Assembly (NCBI GenBank): GCA_012519365.1
Contig: JAAYQH010000152.1
Span: 1-5,460 of the forward strand
Length of the DNA: 5,460 bases
Direction: 5' to 3'
DNA from: Planctomycetota bacterium
GTDB lineage: Bacteria > Planctomycetota > Phycisphaerae > Sedimentisphaerales > Anaerohalosphaeraceae
Of this stretch, positions 1 through 5,460 are shown one piece after another. Position 1 is the first letter of the stretch, and each line of letters starts with the position of its first letter. Under the pieces are notes generated by a model. That model was not told the origin of the DNA. It worked only from the letters and a program-made list of their open reading frames with translations, and searched no databases. Made by a program: the position numbers and the translations under genes.

Positions 1-625
1 AGACGTATTTTCGGATCCGACAGAGTGTTTCAATTGTGACCAATCCCTTCCGCTCAGCAAAGACAATGGCGATGGGGGTCTGAAAGGCCGCCCCGAACAC
101 CAGCGCCAGCAGAAGAATAAAATTGACGGTCTTGGTGATTTGCGGCTGGTACACAAATTCAACACCGAGATTGAACCGTGCGAAAAATTTAAACACCATC
201 GGGGCAATCCCCAACAGGAAAAACAAGACGCCTGTTACAAAAAGAATTGCACTGACCGGAGCGGCACAATAGACAAATCGCCGTTCGTGTTTGTATAACC
301 CCGCCGAGACAAACGCCCAGGCCTGATAAAACAACCACGGCGAACTGATCAATCCTGCCAACACCAGCGAGGCTTTTAGATATAACAAAAACGGTTCGGC
401 CACATCGAGCGCCTGAAGATTCACCGTAACGCCTATTTCCTGCATCGCGTTCCGAAAGGGCGATAACACAATCGCCAGAAACCACTTGCCGGCGATCAAC
501 GAGATCAAAAAGGCCGCGACCAGCCCCACCAAGGCCAAAATCAGCCTGCTGCGCAGTTCCTCGAGGTGGTCGCCAAGGCTCATACTGACCAGTTCTTCGT
601 CTTGGTTATGTCGTCTTTCCGTCAT
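1..625 (-). CDS. tatC: Sec-independent (twin-arginine) protein translocase subunit TatC, 3' end cut off by window edge
   Basis: TatC is the polytopic inner-membrane receptor of the Tat pathway. It recognises twin-arginine signal peptides and, with TatA/TatB-type partners, exports folded proteins. I translated 208 residues on the minus strand with no stop before the window edge; the family is usually about 240-290 residues, so roughly the last one or two membrane segments are missing. The cytoplasmic N-terminal motif SLGDHLEELRSRL is at residues 16-28, followed by a first membrane segment at about 29-45. The conserved loop WAFVSAGLYKHERRF is at 103-117, with the YKHER glutamate at 114. The FGAAFQTPI motif, at the start of a later membrane segment, is at 177-185. 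The start ATG at 625 has only a weak upstream TGTGGA; an internal ATG at codon 15, directly before SLGDHLEEL, is a possible alternative. The gene lies 73 bp downstream of a flippase-like gene on the same strand, with no terminator between them, so they are probably co-transcribed. No tatA/tatB is visible nearby. The family assignment is secure; the exact start is less so. Confidence 0.95.
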   Translation of the reverse strand, partial: MTERRHNQDEELVSMSLGDHLEELRSRLILALVGLVAAFLISLIAGKWFLAIVLSPFRNAMQEIGVTVNLQALDVAEPFLLYLKASLVLAGLISSPWLFYQAWAFVSAGLYKHERRFVYCAAPVSAILFVTGVLFFLLGIAPMVFKFFARFNLGVEFVYQPQITKTVNFILLLALVFGAAFQTPIAIVFAERKGLVTIETLCRIRKYV

Positions 626-698
626 TCAGTTCCACAGGTTAGGGTTGATTTCGCGTTGGCGTTAGTTTATCCGAAGTTGTTTCTGTGGGCAATGCTTT

Positions 699-1715
699 TC
701 ATGAAGCAGAAACAGCAGACCTTGAGGGGGGACGATAGGAGCCGGTCAGATGAATGAGCAAACCAGGCAGCGAAGCACCCAGCCAGGTCAGACGCTGACA
801 CAGGGCCAGTGCCGCGGCCGCTTCGGTGCTGGTGCCGCTGTAGCGAACAAACAAAAACACCAGCCCGCCTTCCAGAATGCCAATGCCGGAAATGCTGATA
901 GGGATCGAACCGACCACCCAGACCAAGGGAAAAAACACAAAATAATGAATCAGCGGCGCATCTATATTCAAATCCCGTCCAATTAGCCAATAAGCCATAA
1001 TGACCAAACTTTGCAGAAAAATGGTGATCCCAATCGCTCCTATCAGCACAAACGGATGATGGTAATATACCGTCAACACCTTGCGAAGTTGGCGGATCAG
1101 ATGAATAATATGCCGATAAAGGCGATACATGATATGCAGAAAAGGCTTATACAAAACTAATATAGCCCCGACAACCACCAGACCAAAAGCAATCCCGTAA
1201 GGCCAAAATGGCGTGCCGAGGCGGAACGTAGTGCCCCCCATCGGTTGGATTTGCAAGACTTGCAGGTTTTGAGCCGCGAAAAGCGCAGCAACAGCCAGAA
1301 TCAACGTCGCGATCAACCCCATGATGCGATCCAACAGGACGCCCAGCGCCGCTTGCAGCTTTCGACGGCTGTAATGCGATACATACCACGCCCGCACCAA
1401 GTCGCCCCCTACAGAACTGGGCAAAAAATTGCTGTAAAAAAGACCGAGATAATTCAATTTTACCGCCGTTGCCAACGGGACCGCAATCCGCTGGGCACGC
1501 AAGAACCACCACCACCGCAGCCCCACCAAAAACTGGCTAAGGGTATAGACGATAATGCCAACAATTACTGTCCACAGTTTAAGGTCAGCAACGGCCGTTT
1601 TCAGCTCCGTCCAGCTGAGCTGTTTGGCGATAAGCAAGCAAGCCAGGCCCGCAATCCCGATGCGAACAGGCAGGGACCATCGTTTCCAACCGGCTTTTGG
1701 AGTACTGTGCTTCAC
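699..1715 (-). CDS. Lysylphosphatidylglycerol synthase TM-region / UPF0104 family integral membrane protein (flippase-like)
   Basis: This is a 338-residue, very hydrophobic protein resembling the membrane half of MprF and the AglD/UPF0104 family. Members are proposed to flip or help transfer lipids or lipid-linked sugars; the substrate here cannot be told. About seven or eight membrane segments are visible, near residues 17-33, 46-66, 82-98, 128-148, 172-188, 222-245, 256-290 and 300-324. The family landmarks are NYLGLFYSNFLPSSVGGDLVRA (from N88), DRIMGL (129-134), and the late segment PISISGIGILEGGL (272-285). It lacks the soluble aminoacyl-transferase domain of full MprF, so it is not predicted to make lysyl-PG by itself. 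The start is a GTG at 1715: AAAAGG lies 6 bases upstream and an in-frame TGA lies just five codons upstream, so no earlier start exists. It is divergent from hisI and is followed by tatC, probably in one transcript. The family is confident; the function is inference. Confidence 0.85.
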   Translation of the reverse strand: MKHSTPKAGWKRWSLPVRIGIAGLACLLIAKQLSWTELKTAVADLKLWTVIVGIIVYTLSQFLVGLRWWWFLRAQRIAVPLATAVKLNYLGLFYSNFLPSSVGGDLVRAWYVSHYSRRKLQAALGVLLDRIMGLIATLILAVAALFAAQNLQVLQIQPMGGTTFRLGTPFWPYGIAFGLVVVGAILVLYKPFLHIMYRLYRHIIHLIRQLRKVLTVYYHHPFVLIGAIGITIFLQSLVIMAYWLIGRDLNIDAPLIHYFVFFPLVWVVGSIPISISGIGILEGGLVFLFVRYSGTSTEAAAALALCQRLTWLGASLPGLLIHLTGSYRPPSRSAVSAS

Positions 1716-1750
1716 GCGGACCTTTTCTCAATAAGCACTTGTTTTTCAAA

Positions 1751-1779
1751 AGCATAGCGGGTACAAAAGGGCTATTCAA
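1751..1779 (-). promoter_or_regulatory. Candidate sigma70-type promoter for the flippase-like gene (and tatC)
   Basis: On the minus strand, TTGAAT (1779-1774; 4 of 6 to consensus) is followed after exactly 17 bp by TATGCT (1756-1751; 4 of 6). A transcript would start near 1743, about 28 bases before the GTG start at 1715, leaving room for the AAAAGG ribosome binding site. The elements are imperfect and are called from spacing and position only. Confidence 0.4.
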
Positions 1780-1842
1780 GATGGTTGTTTTTAATACTTT
1801 CAAAAGTTTCTCTAAAACAGACAATTTACAGGAGTATGCAGC

Positions 1843-2256
1843 GTGGGTGCATCGCAACATATTGAAGAAGGGTTGGAATTTTTGCCCAAATTTGACAATA
1901 ACGGGTTGATTACGGCGATCTCGCAGGATGCCGCGACGGGCCAGATTTTGATGGTGGCCTATATGAACGAGCAGGCCCTGCGGCTGACGCTTGAGACCGG
2001 CAACGCGGTGTTTTACAGTCGGTCGCGTCAAAAACTGTGGAAAAAAGGCGAACAATCCGGCCATGTACAGAAAGTCAAACAAATTCTTGTGGATTGCGAT
2101 CAGGATTGCCTTGTTTTGAAGGTAGACGTAGACGAGGGACAATGCCACGTCGGGTATCAGTCGTGCTTTTATCGGGCGATCAAACCGGGGACAACCAACA
2201 CCCTCGAGCTGATCGCTGAGAAGGTCTATGACCCCAGCCAAGCCTATAAAAAATAA
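1843..2256 (+). CDS. hisI: Phosphoribosyl-AMP cyclohydrolase (histidine biosynthesis)
   Basis: HisI opens the purine ring of 1-(5-phosphoribosyl)-AMP to give the ProFAR intermediate, the third step of cytoplasmic histidine synthesis. The 137-residue protein is the stand-alone form, without a fused HisE pyrophosphohydrolase domain. The diagnostic stretches are all present: [16 protein letters not shown] (31-46), [18 protein letters not shown] (57-74), VDCDQDC (83-89) and [11 protein letters not shown] (101-111). Aspartates 84, 86 and 88 match the family magnesium site, and cysteines 85, 101 and 108 match the zinc site. The start is GTG at 1843, with AGGAG at 1830-1834 and an 8-base spacer. The upstream gap holds only a weak promoter candidate (TTGTTT 1739-1744, TACAAA 1762-1767, 17-bp spacer). 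The 3' end overlaps the mlaE-like gene by 29 bp. No other his genes are in the window, so the his pathway is dispersed or lies elsewhere. Confidence 0.96.
   Translation: MGASQHIEEGLEFLPKFDNNGLITAISQDAATGQILMVAYMNEQALRLTLETGNAVFYSRSRQKLWKKGEQSGHVQKVKQILVDCDQDCLVLKVDVDEGQCHVGYQSCFYRAIKPGTTNTLELIAEKVYDPSQAYKK
2218..2224 (+). promoter_or_regulatory. Ribosome binding site of the STAS-MlaE gene, inside hisI
   Basis: GAGAAGG lies within the last codons of hisI, only 3 bases before the ATG at 2228. The match to the anti-Shine-Dalgarno sequence is good, but the spacer is shorter than the usual 5-9 bases. Translation may therefore depend on ribosomes finishing hisI 29 bases further on. Confidence 0.5.
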
Positions 2257-3376
2257 CCGCTCGGGCGCGACGATTGAGATCGTCAGCGGCAAAACAGACA
2301 TTCAGGTACGTCTTTCCGGGCGGCTGGATCGACACAATGCCGCCGAGCCGTGGCGAAAAACGCTGCGGCTGTTGTCCCGGCATCTGCGTAAACCCATTCA
2401 CATTGACGCATCGGGGCTTGAATTTGCCGACGGCAGCGGTATCGCCCTGCTGGCTTTTTTTAAGCATTACGGGCAAAGCCATCAGATTGATGTTCAAATC
2501 GACCACTTGGCCGAGCCGCTGGAGCGGTTGCTTCAACGGTATATGCAGCAGGACAAAACCGACGCGCCCTCAGCGCCGGTCAAGCTGAATCTGATTGAAC
2601 GCGCAGGGCAGGTCACGGTGGATTTGGTGGTGGACATTTACGACCAAATCGCCTTTATGGGGCAGTTGCTGCTGGCGGCACTGAAAACGGCTTTTCAGCC
2701 GGGACGATTTCGAGTGGCGGATTTTTTCCGGATGTGCGAATTGGCCGGTGCCAATGCCATTGGTATTACCGCGCTGCTGGGTTTTTTGTTTGGGCTGATT
2801 ATGGCGTTCAGCTCGGCTATGCCGCTGCGACAATTCGGGGTGGATGTCTATGTGGCCGATTTGGTGGCAATTGCGCTGGTTCGGGTGCTGGGGCCGTTTA
2901 TTACCGCGATCATTGTGGCCGGGCGTACAGGGTCAGCCTATGCCGCCGAAATTGGGACAATGAAAATCAACAATGAACTGGACGCTCTGAAGGTGATGAA
3001 TCTGGAGCCAACGGTGTTTTTGGTGCTTCCGCGGATGGCGGCGACGCTGTTGATGACGCCGCTGTTGGCCGTGGTTACCAATGTGCTGGGGCTGGTCGGT
3101 TCGGGGCTGGTGATTTTGTCGCTGGGCTATTCGCTGGCGACCTATCTGAACCACGTGCAGGATATTCTGGACGCCACCGACGTGTGTGTGGGGCTGGTCA
3201 AGGCCCTGGTTTTCGGCGTGACAATCGGCGCGGTAGGGTGTCTTCGCGGCCTTCAGACCCAAAGCGGCGCCGGCGCCGTGGGGATTGCCACCACCCGTGC
3301 CGTGGTGACCTCAATTGTCTTGCTGGTCGCGTTGGAGGGGGTGTTTTCGGTCATCCTCTATTATCTGGACATTTAA
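2228..3376 (+). CDS. mlaE: STAS-domain / MlaE-family ABC transporter permease fusion
   Basis: MlaE-family permeases form the inner-membrane core of ABC systems that move phospholipids or other hydrophobic compounds between the inner and outer membranes, with MlaF (ATPase), MlaD (MCE protein) and often MlaB (a STAS protein). This 382-residue protein is longer than the usual ~260 because it carries its own STAS domain at about residues 15-110. That domain has [11 protein letters not shown] (29-39) and [17 protein letters not shown] (59-75), similar in pattern to SpoIIAA and MlaB. The permease part (about 140-382) has [20 protein letters not shown] (171-190), the highly diagnostic [16 protein letters not shown] (230-245) with [10 protein letters not shown] (248-257), and [13 protein letters not shown] (268-280). 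It also has about five hydrophobic segments ending near 378. The start ATG at 2228 is the first in frame and overlaps hisI by 29 bp. No mlaF or mlaD follows: the next gene is convergent. The canonical STAS phospho-acceptor position appears to be glycine (G69). The family call is firm; the cargo is unknown. Confidence 0.92.
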   Translation: MTPAKPIKNNRSGATIEIVSGKTDIQVRLSGRLDRHNAAEPWRKTLRLLSRHLRKPIHIDASGLEFADGSGIALLAFFKHYGQSHQIDVQIDHLAEPLERLLQRYMQQDKTDAPSAPVKLNLIERAGQVTVDLVVDIYDQIAFMGQLLLAALKTAFQPGRFRVADFFRMCELAGANAIGITALLGFLFGLIMAFSSAMPLRQFGVDVYVADLVAIALVRVLGPFITAIIVAGRTGSAYAAEIGTMKINNELDALKVMNLEPTVFLVLPRMAATLLMTPLLAVVTNVLGLVGSGLVILSLGYSLATYLNHVQDILDATDVCVGLVKALVFGVTIGAVGCLRGLQTQSGAGAVGIATTRAVVTSIVLLVALEGVFSVILYYLDI

Positions 3377-3405
3377 GACAACTACTTTTTCGCGTCGTAC
3401 TTTCG

Positions 3406-3425
3406 CGGCTGTGTGTGCCGGTTTT
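3406..3425 (+). terminator. Weak possible terminator after mlaE
   Basis: CGGC (3406-3409), a 7-base loop and GCCG (3417-3420) are followed by GTTTT. The stem is only 4 bp and the T-run is short, so this could be chance. Its position in the 49-bp gap between two convergent genes is what makes it worth listing. Confidence 0.22.
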
Positions 3426-4082
3426 CTATCGGGGAAACAGTTGAATATCAAGGTGATGGTCCTCCAGATCAATCATCGCCCAGCGTCCTTGTTTGGCCGG
3501 GCCTGGATTGAGCAGCGTGGTCGGACCAATCCGGTCTGTGCCGATGATTTCGTGAATATGTCCGCTGATGGCCAATTGGGGTTGGGCCAGTTCGATAAAA
3601 TCGCGAATCGCTCGGTTTCCGGCGTATCGGCCTGGGGCGACTGTGTCGAGGGCTGTATGCAAGGGAGGCTGATGCGTAACAAGGACGAGTCGATCCGTCC
3701 CTTTGCAGTGGCTGTAGGCGTGTTGCAGGGTCTTGGTAAACGGCGTCAGGCCGCTTTTATTTGAGAAAGCGTTAAAACCGGACAACGCGCCGCCGGCCCC
3801 GATGAACCACCATGAATCAAGACATACCGCCCTGCCGTGCAGATTGATGCCGGCCTGGGTCAGCCAGATGTCAACTTCAGGCGGATCGCAGTTGCCCGGC
3901 ACCGCCAACACGGGCCCGCCGTAACGGCCAAGACGCTCAACCACGGCCGCAGCCTGCTCAGCGGTACCAAAATTGGTAATGTCACCGCCTACCAGCACCA
4001 CATCCGCCTGCGAAAGCGGCCCGTCAAGCCGTTCGAGCGCTTCGCAATGGCCGTGAATATCCGTCAGTGCTATTATTCTCAC
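3426..4082 (-). CDS. Calcineurin-like metallophosphoesterase (small, YfcE-like), substrate unknown
   Basis: This 218-residue cytoplasmic protein is a minimal binuclear metallophosphoesterase, a family that hydrolyses phosphomono- or diesters. All metal-site motifs are visible in order: DIHGH (D8, H10), GGDITNFG (D34), GNCD (N64, D66), THQPP (H137) and SGHIHE (H175, H177). The C-terminal NPGPAKQGRWAMIDL (192-206) fits the conserved last strands of this group. There is no signal peptide or extra domain. The chosen start is GTG at 4082, giving MRIIALTDIHGH, because AAAGGGGG lies 8 bases upstream. A longer frame opening with TTG at 4142 is less likely: its added residues are unlike the family, and that TTG is the first half of a consensus -35 box. 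The gene converges on mlaE (49 bp) and diverges from aroF (152 bp). A catalytically intact enzyme is expected; the substrate cannot be inferred. Confidence 0.9.
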   Translation of the reverse strand: MRIIALTDIHGHCEALERLDGPLSQADVVLVGGDITNFGTAEQAAAVVERLGRYGGPVLAVPGNCDPPEVDIWLTQAGINLHGRAVCLDSWWFIGAGGALSGFNAFSNKSGLTPFTKTLQHAYSHCKGTDRLVLVTHQPPLHTALDTVAPGRYAGNRAIRDFIELAQPQLAISGHIHEIIGTDRIGPTTLLNPGPAKQGRWAMIDLEDHHLDIQLFPR

Positions 4083-4090
4083 AAGACACA

Positions 4091-4098
4091 CCCCCTTT
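4091..4098 (-). promoter_or_regulatory. Ribosome binding site that fixes the metallophosphoesterase start
   Basis: AAAGGGGG on the minus strand lies 8 bases upstream of the GTG at 4082. It lies downstream of, and in frame with, the alternative TTG at 4142, so it supports the shorter protein. A second in-frame GTG at 4089 lies too close to this site to use it. Confidence 0.65.
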
Positions 4099-4113
4099 CG
4101 ATTGGAAAAGGAT

Positions 4114-4142
4114 AATTTAATAAATACCTGCCGCTCTGTCAA
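4114..4142 (-). promoter_or_regulatory. Promoter of the metallophosphoesterase gene
   Basis: TTGACA (4142-4137) is a perfect sigma70 -35 box. After a 17-bp spacer comes TAAATT (4119-4114), 4 of 6 to the -10 consensus. Transcription would begin near 4107, about 25 bases before the GTG start, with the ribosome binding site between them. It is back-to-back with the aroF promoter. Confidence 0.6.
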
Positions 4143-4154
4143 ACCTCTTGGCTC

Positions 4155-4182
4155 TGGACAATCTGTCTCAAATAGGTATAAT
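4155..4182 (+). promoter_or_regulatory. Promoter of aroF
   Basis: TGGACA (4155-4160; 5 of 6 to the -35 consensus), a 16-bp spacer and a perfect TATAAT (4177-4182) make this the strongest promoter match in the window. The predicted transcript start, near 4189, gives a 5' leader of about 46 bases ending in GAGG (4225-4228), 6 bases before the aroF ATG. The -10 box overlaps one arm of an inverted repeat. Confidence 0.7.
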
Positions 4183-4206
4183 GAGCAGTTACGAAAGACC
4201 TATATG
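4169..4206. repeat. Short inverted repeat over the aroF -10 box, possible operator
   Basis: CAAATAGGT (4169-4177) and ACCTATATG (4198-4206) are inverted copies matching at 8 of 9 positions, with 20 bp between arms. One arm runs into the -10 box and the other lies just past the predicted transcript start, a layout that would suit a repressor. It does not match a binding site I recognise, and arms this short can occur by chance. Confidence 0.25.
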
Positions 4207-4234
4207 TCAACCTACAATATCGGTGAGGTAAAGA

Positions 4235-5254
4235 ATGATTGTCGTAATGAAGCCCGGCGCCGGGCCGGAACATATTCAGCACGTGGTTGATTTGGTGCAC
4301 GAATTTGGTTTGGAAGACCATGTGATTTACGGTACCGACCGCACAGTCATCGCGTGTCTGGGCGACAAGCGAATGCTTGAAAAGGACGCGATCGAAAACG
4401 CGCCGATGGTCGAAAAGGTCGTGCCTATTTTGGCGCCGTATAAAATGGCCTCGCTGGAGGTCAAGCGTGAAAAAACGACCATCGCGATCGGTCCGCAGCA
4501 GTTTCCCATAGGCGGCGTGAAGGTGGGCGTAATTGCCGGACCGTGTGCGGTCGAAAGCCGCCAGCAAGTGCTGGACACCGCCGAGGCCATCAAGGCCGCC
4601 GGGGCCATCGGCCTTCGGGGCGGCGCCTTTAAGCCGCGAACCAGTCCGTATGCCTTTCAGGGGATGGGCAAGGCGGGATTGGATCTGCTGGCCGAGGCAC
4701 GGGAAAAGACTGGTCTTGCCATCGTGACCGAGGTCATCGGAACCGAGCAGGTAGCCTTGTGTGCCAACTATGCCGATGTGCTGCAGATCGGGGCTCGCAA
4801 CATGCAGCATTATCCGTTATTGGAAGCGGTCGGTCGGGTCAACAAGCCGGTTTTGCTAAAACGGGGAATGAGTGCGTCGCTGGATGAATTTTTGCTGGCG
4901 GCTGAATACATTATCCATGCGGGCAATCCGAATGTGATTTTGTGCGAACGCGGCATCCGCACCTTTGAAAGCTATGTTCGCAATACGCTGCCGCTGGCGG
5001 CAATTCCGGCCCTGCGTGAACGGACGCATTTGCCCATCGTGATCGATCCGTCGCACGGAACCGGCCATGCCCATATGGTGCCGGCGATGTCGCTGGCAGC
5101 GGTGGCGGCAGGAGCCGACGGGGTGATTCTGGAGTGTCACCCCGACCCGGAGCACGCCGCCTCCGACGGCGCTCAATCCATCACGCCGCAAACCTTCAGC
5201 AACTTGATGGACCGTCTAAGGCGGGTCGCTCAGGCCGTGGACAGAGACCTGTAA
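4235..5254 (+). CDS. aroF: 3-deoxy-7-phosphoheptulonate (DAHP) synthase, type I-beta with N-terminal ACT-like domain
   Basis: This enzyme condenses phosphoenolpyruvate with erythrose 4-phosphate to DAHP, the entry step of the shikimate pathway for aromatic amino acids. At 339 residues it is nearly the same length as the Thermotoga maritima enzyme and shares its layout: a ferredoxin-like regulatory domain at about 1-70, opening MIVVMKPG, then a TIM barrel. Barrel motifs are AGPCAVES (101-108), [19 protein letters not shown] (127-145), [11 protein letters not shown] (181-191), PVLLKRG (205-211), [11 protein letters not shown] (235-245), IDPSHGTG (270-277) and [14 protein letters not shown] (299-312). 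The four metal ligands of the family are intact as C104, H274, E300 and D311. In the Thermotoga enzyme the N-terminal domain mediates feedback inhibition by tyrosine; similar control here is inferred. Start ATG 4235 is set by GAGG at 4225-4228 and by the matching N-terminus. The gene is apparently monocistronic, with its own promoter and terminator. Confidence 0.97.
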   Translation: MIVVMKPGAGPEHIQHVVDLVHEFGLEDHVIYGTDRTVIACLGDKRMLEKDAIENAPMVEKVVPILAPYKMASLEVKREKTTIAIGPQQFPIGGVKVGVIAGPCAVESRQQVLDTAEAIKAAGAIGLRGGAFKPRTSPYAFQGMGKAGLDLLAEAREKTGLAIVTEVIGTEQVALCANYADVLQIGARNMQHYPLLEAVGRVNKPVLLKRGMSASLDEFLLAAEYIIHAGNPNVILCERGIRTFESYVRNTLPLAAIPALRERTHLPIVIDPSHGTGHAHMVPAMSLAAVAAGADGVILECHPDPEHAASDGAQSITPQTFSNLMDRLRRVAQAVDRDL

Positions 5255-5273
5255 AAAAAGGAAAAAATAAAAA

Positions 5274-5358
5274 GGTAAAAGGGAAACGTAAGGACGGCTG
5301 TCGCCGATTCAATGAAAAGCCGCCGCTGAAGGCGGCCTCCTGACTTTTGCCTTTTACC
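5274..5358. repeat. Large imperfect inverted repeat enclosing two small hairpins, downstream of aroF
   Basis: GGTAAAAGG (5274-5282) pairs perfectly with CCTTTTACC (5350-5358). The stem continues after single mismatches through AAA/TTT (5284-5286 with 5346-5348) and GT/AC (5288-5289 with 5343-5344). Inside lie CGGC-TGTC-GCCG (5295-5306) and GCCGCC-GCTGAA-GGCGGC (5319-5336). As RNA, the whole could fold as a three-way junction. It begins 20 bases after the aroF stop, in a purine-rich tract (5252-5286). It could be part of the termination region, an mRNA-stabilising 3' structure, or a dispersed repeat; one copy alone cannot tell. Confidence 0.45.
5315..5336 (-). terminator. Minus-strand hairpin with T-tail (candidate terminator for a gene to the right)
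   Basis: Read on the minus strand, GCCGCC (5336-5331), the loop TTCAGC and GGCGGC (5324-5319) are followed directly by TTTT (5318-5315). That is the classical intrinsic terminator order. In the plus direction the same hairpin is followed by CTCCTGA, so it is a poor terminator for aroF. This implies an unseen minus-strand gene beyond the right edge. Confidence 0.4.
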
Positions 5359-5369
5359 GCGCGTAAATT

Positions 5370-5410
5370 AAAGGATTTCGGGCGGCTGCAGGGCGCCCGA
5401 AATCCTTTTT
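5370..5410 (+). terminator. Strong intrinsic terminator of aroF, possibly bidirectional
   Basis: AAAGGATTTCGGGCG (5370-5384) and CGCCCGAAATCCTTT (5394-5408) form a perfect 15-bp stem around a 9-base loop. The 3' arm ends in a run of five T (5406-5410). On the opposite strand the stem is followed by TTTAATTT, so it could also act on a transcript arriving from the right. Confidence 0.85.
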
Positions 5411-5460
5411 ACTTAGGTCGCCTACTACGACAGCGCGACTTATATTTATTCATACGGCAC

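Noticed and set aside
1245..1757. Plus-strand open frame of 170 codons opposite the flippase-like gene
   Set aside because: Its translation is rich in Gln, Arg and Pro with no hydrophobic core, as expected when a membrane-protein gene is read in antisense.
1739..1767. Possible hisI promoter (TTGTTT, 17 bp, TACAAA)
   Set aside because: The matches are only 3 and 4 of 6, in an A/T-rich gap where such pairs arise easily. It is noted under hisI but not called as a feature.
1585..2301. Long open frame on the minus strand opposite hisI (238 codons)
   Set aside because: It lies antisense to hisI and the start of the divergent flippase-like gene. Its translation resembles no family, and the plus-strand product is unmistakably HisI.
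3265..3278. 14-bp perfect palindrome CGGCGCCGGCGCCG within mlaE
   Set aside because: It encodes the alternating Gly-Ala stretch SGAGA; G/C-rich codons for these residues readily produce such palindromes.
4204..4290. Possible 28-codon leader peptide overlapping the aroF start (begins MSTYNIGEV)
   Set aside because: There is no convincing ribosome binding site, no run of aromatic codons and no terminator/antiterminator pair in the leader. It overlaps aroF in another frame and is most likely chance.
4139..4810. Long open frame on the minus strand opposite aroF (223 codons)
   Set aside because: It is antisense to a clear DAHP synthase, has composition typical of a shadow frame (rich in His, Arg and Gln) and shows no recognisable domain.
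5417..5450. GTCGC/GCGAC short inverted repeat followed by A/T-rich sequence at the right edge
   Set aside because: A 5-bp stem with a 13-base loop and no clean T-run is too weak to call a terminator or other element.

Overview
The window carries five genes plus their control sites, and no RNA gene, mobile element or CRISPR array. It looks like the chromosome of a Gram-negative-type (double-membrane) bacterium: there is a Tat translocase subunit, a MlaE-family lipid-transport permease, and ordinary histidine and shikimate pathway genes with AGGAG-like ribosome binding sites and sigma70-like promoters. Base composition is moderate (roughly half G+C, by eye). The STAS-MlaE fusion, the stand-alone HisI and the Thermotoga-type DAHP synthase would fit a lineage such as Planctomycetes/Phycisphaerae or a deltaproteobacterium-like group. 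That placement is a low-confidence guess from gene types only.

Left part (1-1715, minus strand): a lysylphosphatidylglycerol-synthase-TM/UPF0104 family membrane protein is followed after 73 bp by tatC, which runs off the left edge without its C-terminus. No terminator is visible between them, so they are probably co-transcribed from a promoter at 1751-1779. Middle part (1716-3376, plus strand): hisI (phosphoribosyl-AMP cyclohydrolase) overlaps by 29 bp an unusual MlaE permease that has its own N-terminal STAS domain. No ATPase (MlaF) or substrate-binding (MlaD) gene accompanies it here. Right part: a small calcineurin-like metallophosphoesterase (3426-4082, minus) converges on mlaE and diverges from a type I-beta DAHP synthase (aroF, 4235-5254, plus). 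The 152-bp divergent gap between these two holds back-to-back promoters and an inverted repeat.

After aroF comes a dense block of hairpins (5274-5410): a large imperfect stem enclosing two small hairpins, then a perfect 15-bp stem with a T-tail. The hairpins are arranged as if to stop transcription from both directions, which suggests a minus-strand gene just beyond the right edge. The last 50 bases (5411-5460) show no gene or clear signal.

Functionally the genes are a mixed housekeeping set: envelope (TatC, flippase-like protein, MlaE), amino-acid biosynthesis (HisI, AroF) and a phosphoesterase of unknown substrate. No novel defence or mobile system is evident. The items most worth a second look are the orphan STAS-MlaE fusion coupled to hisI and the structured 3' region of aroF.
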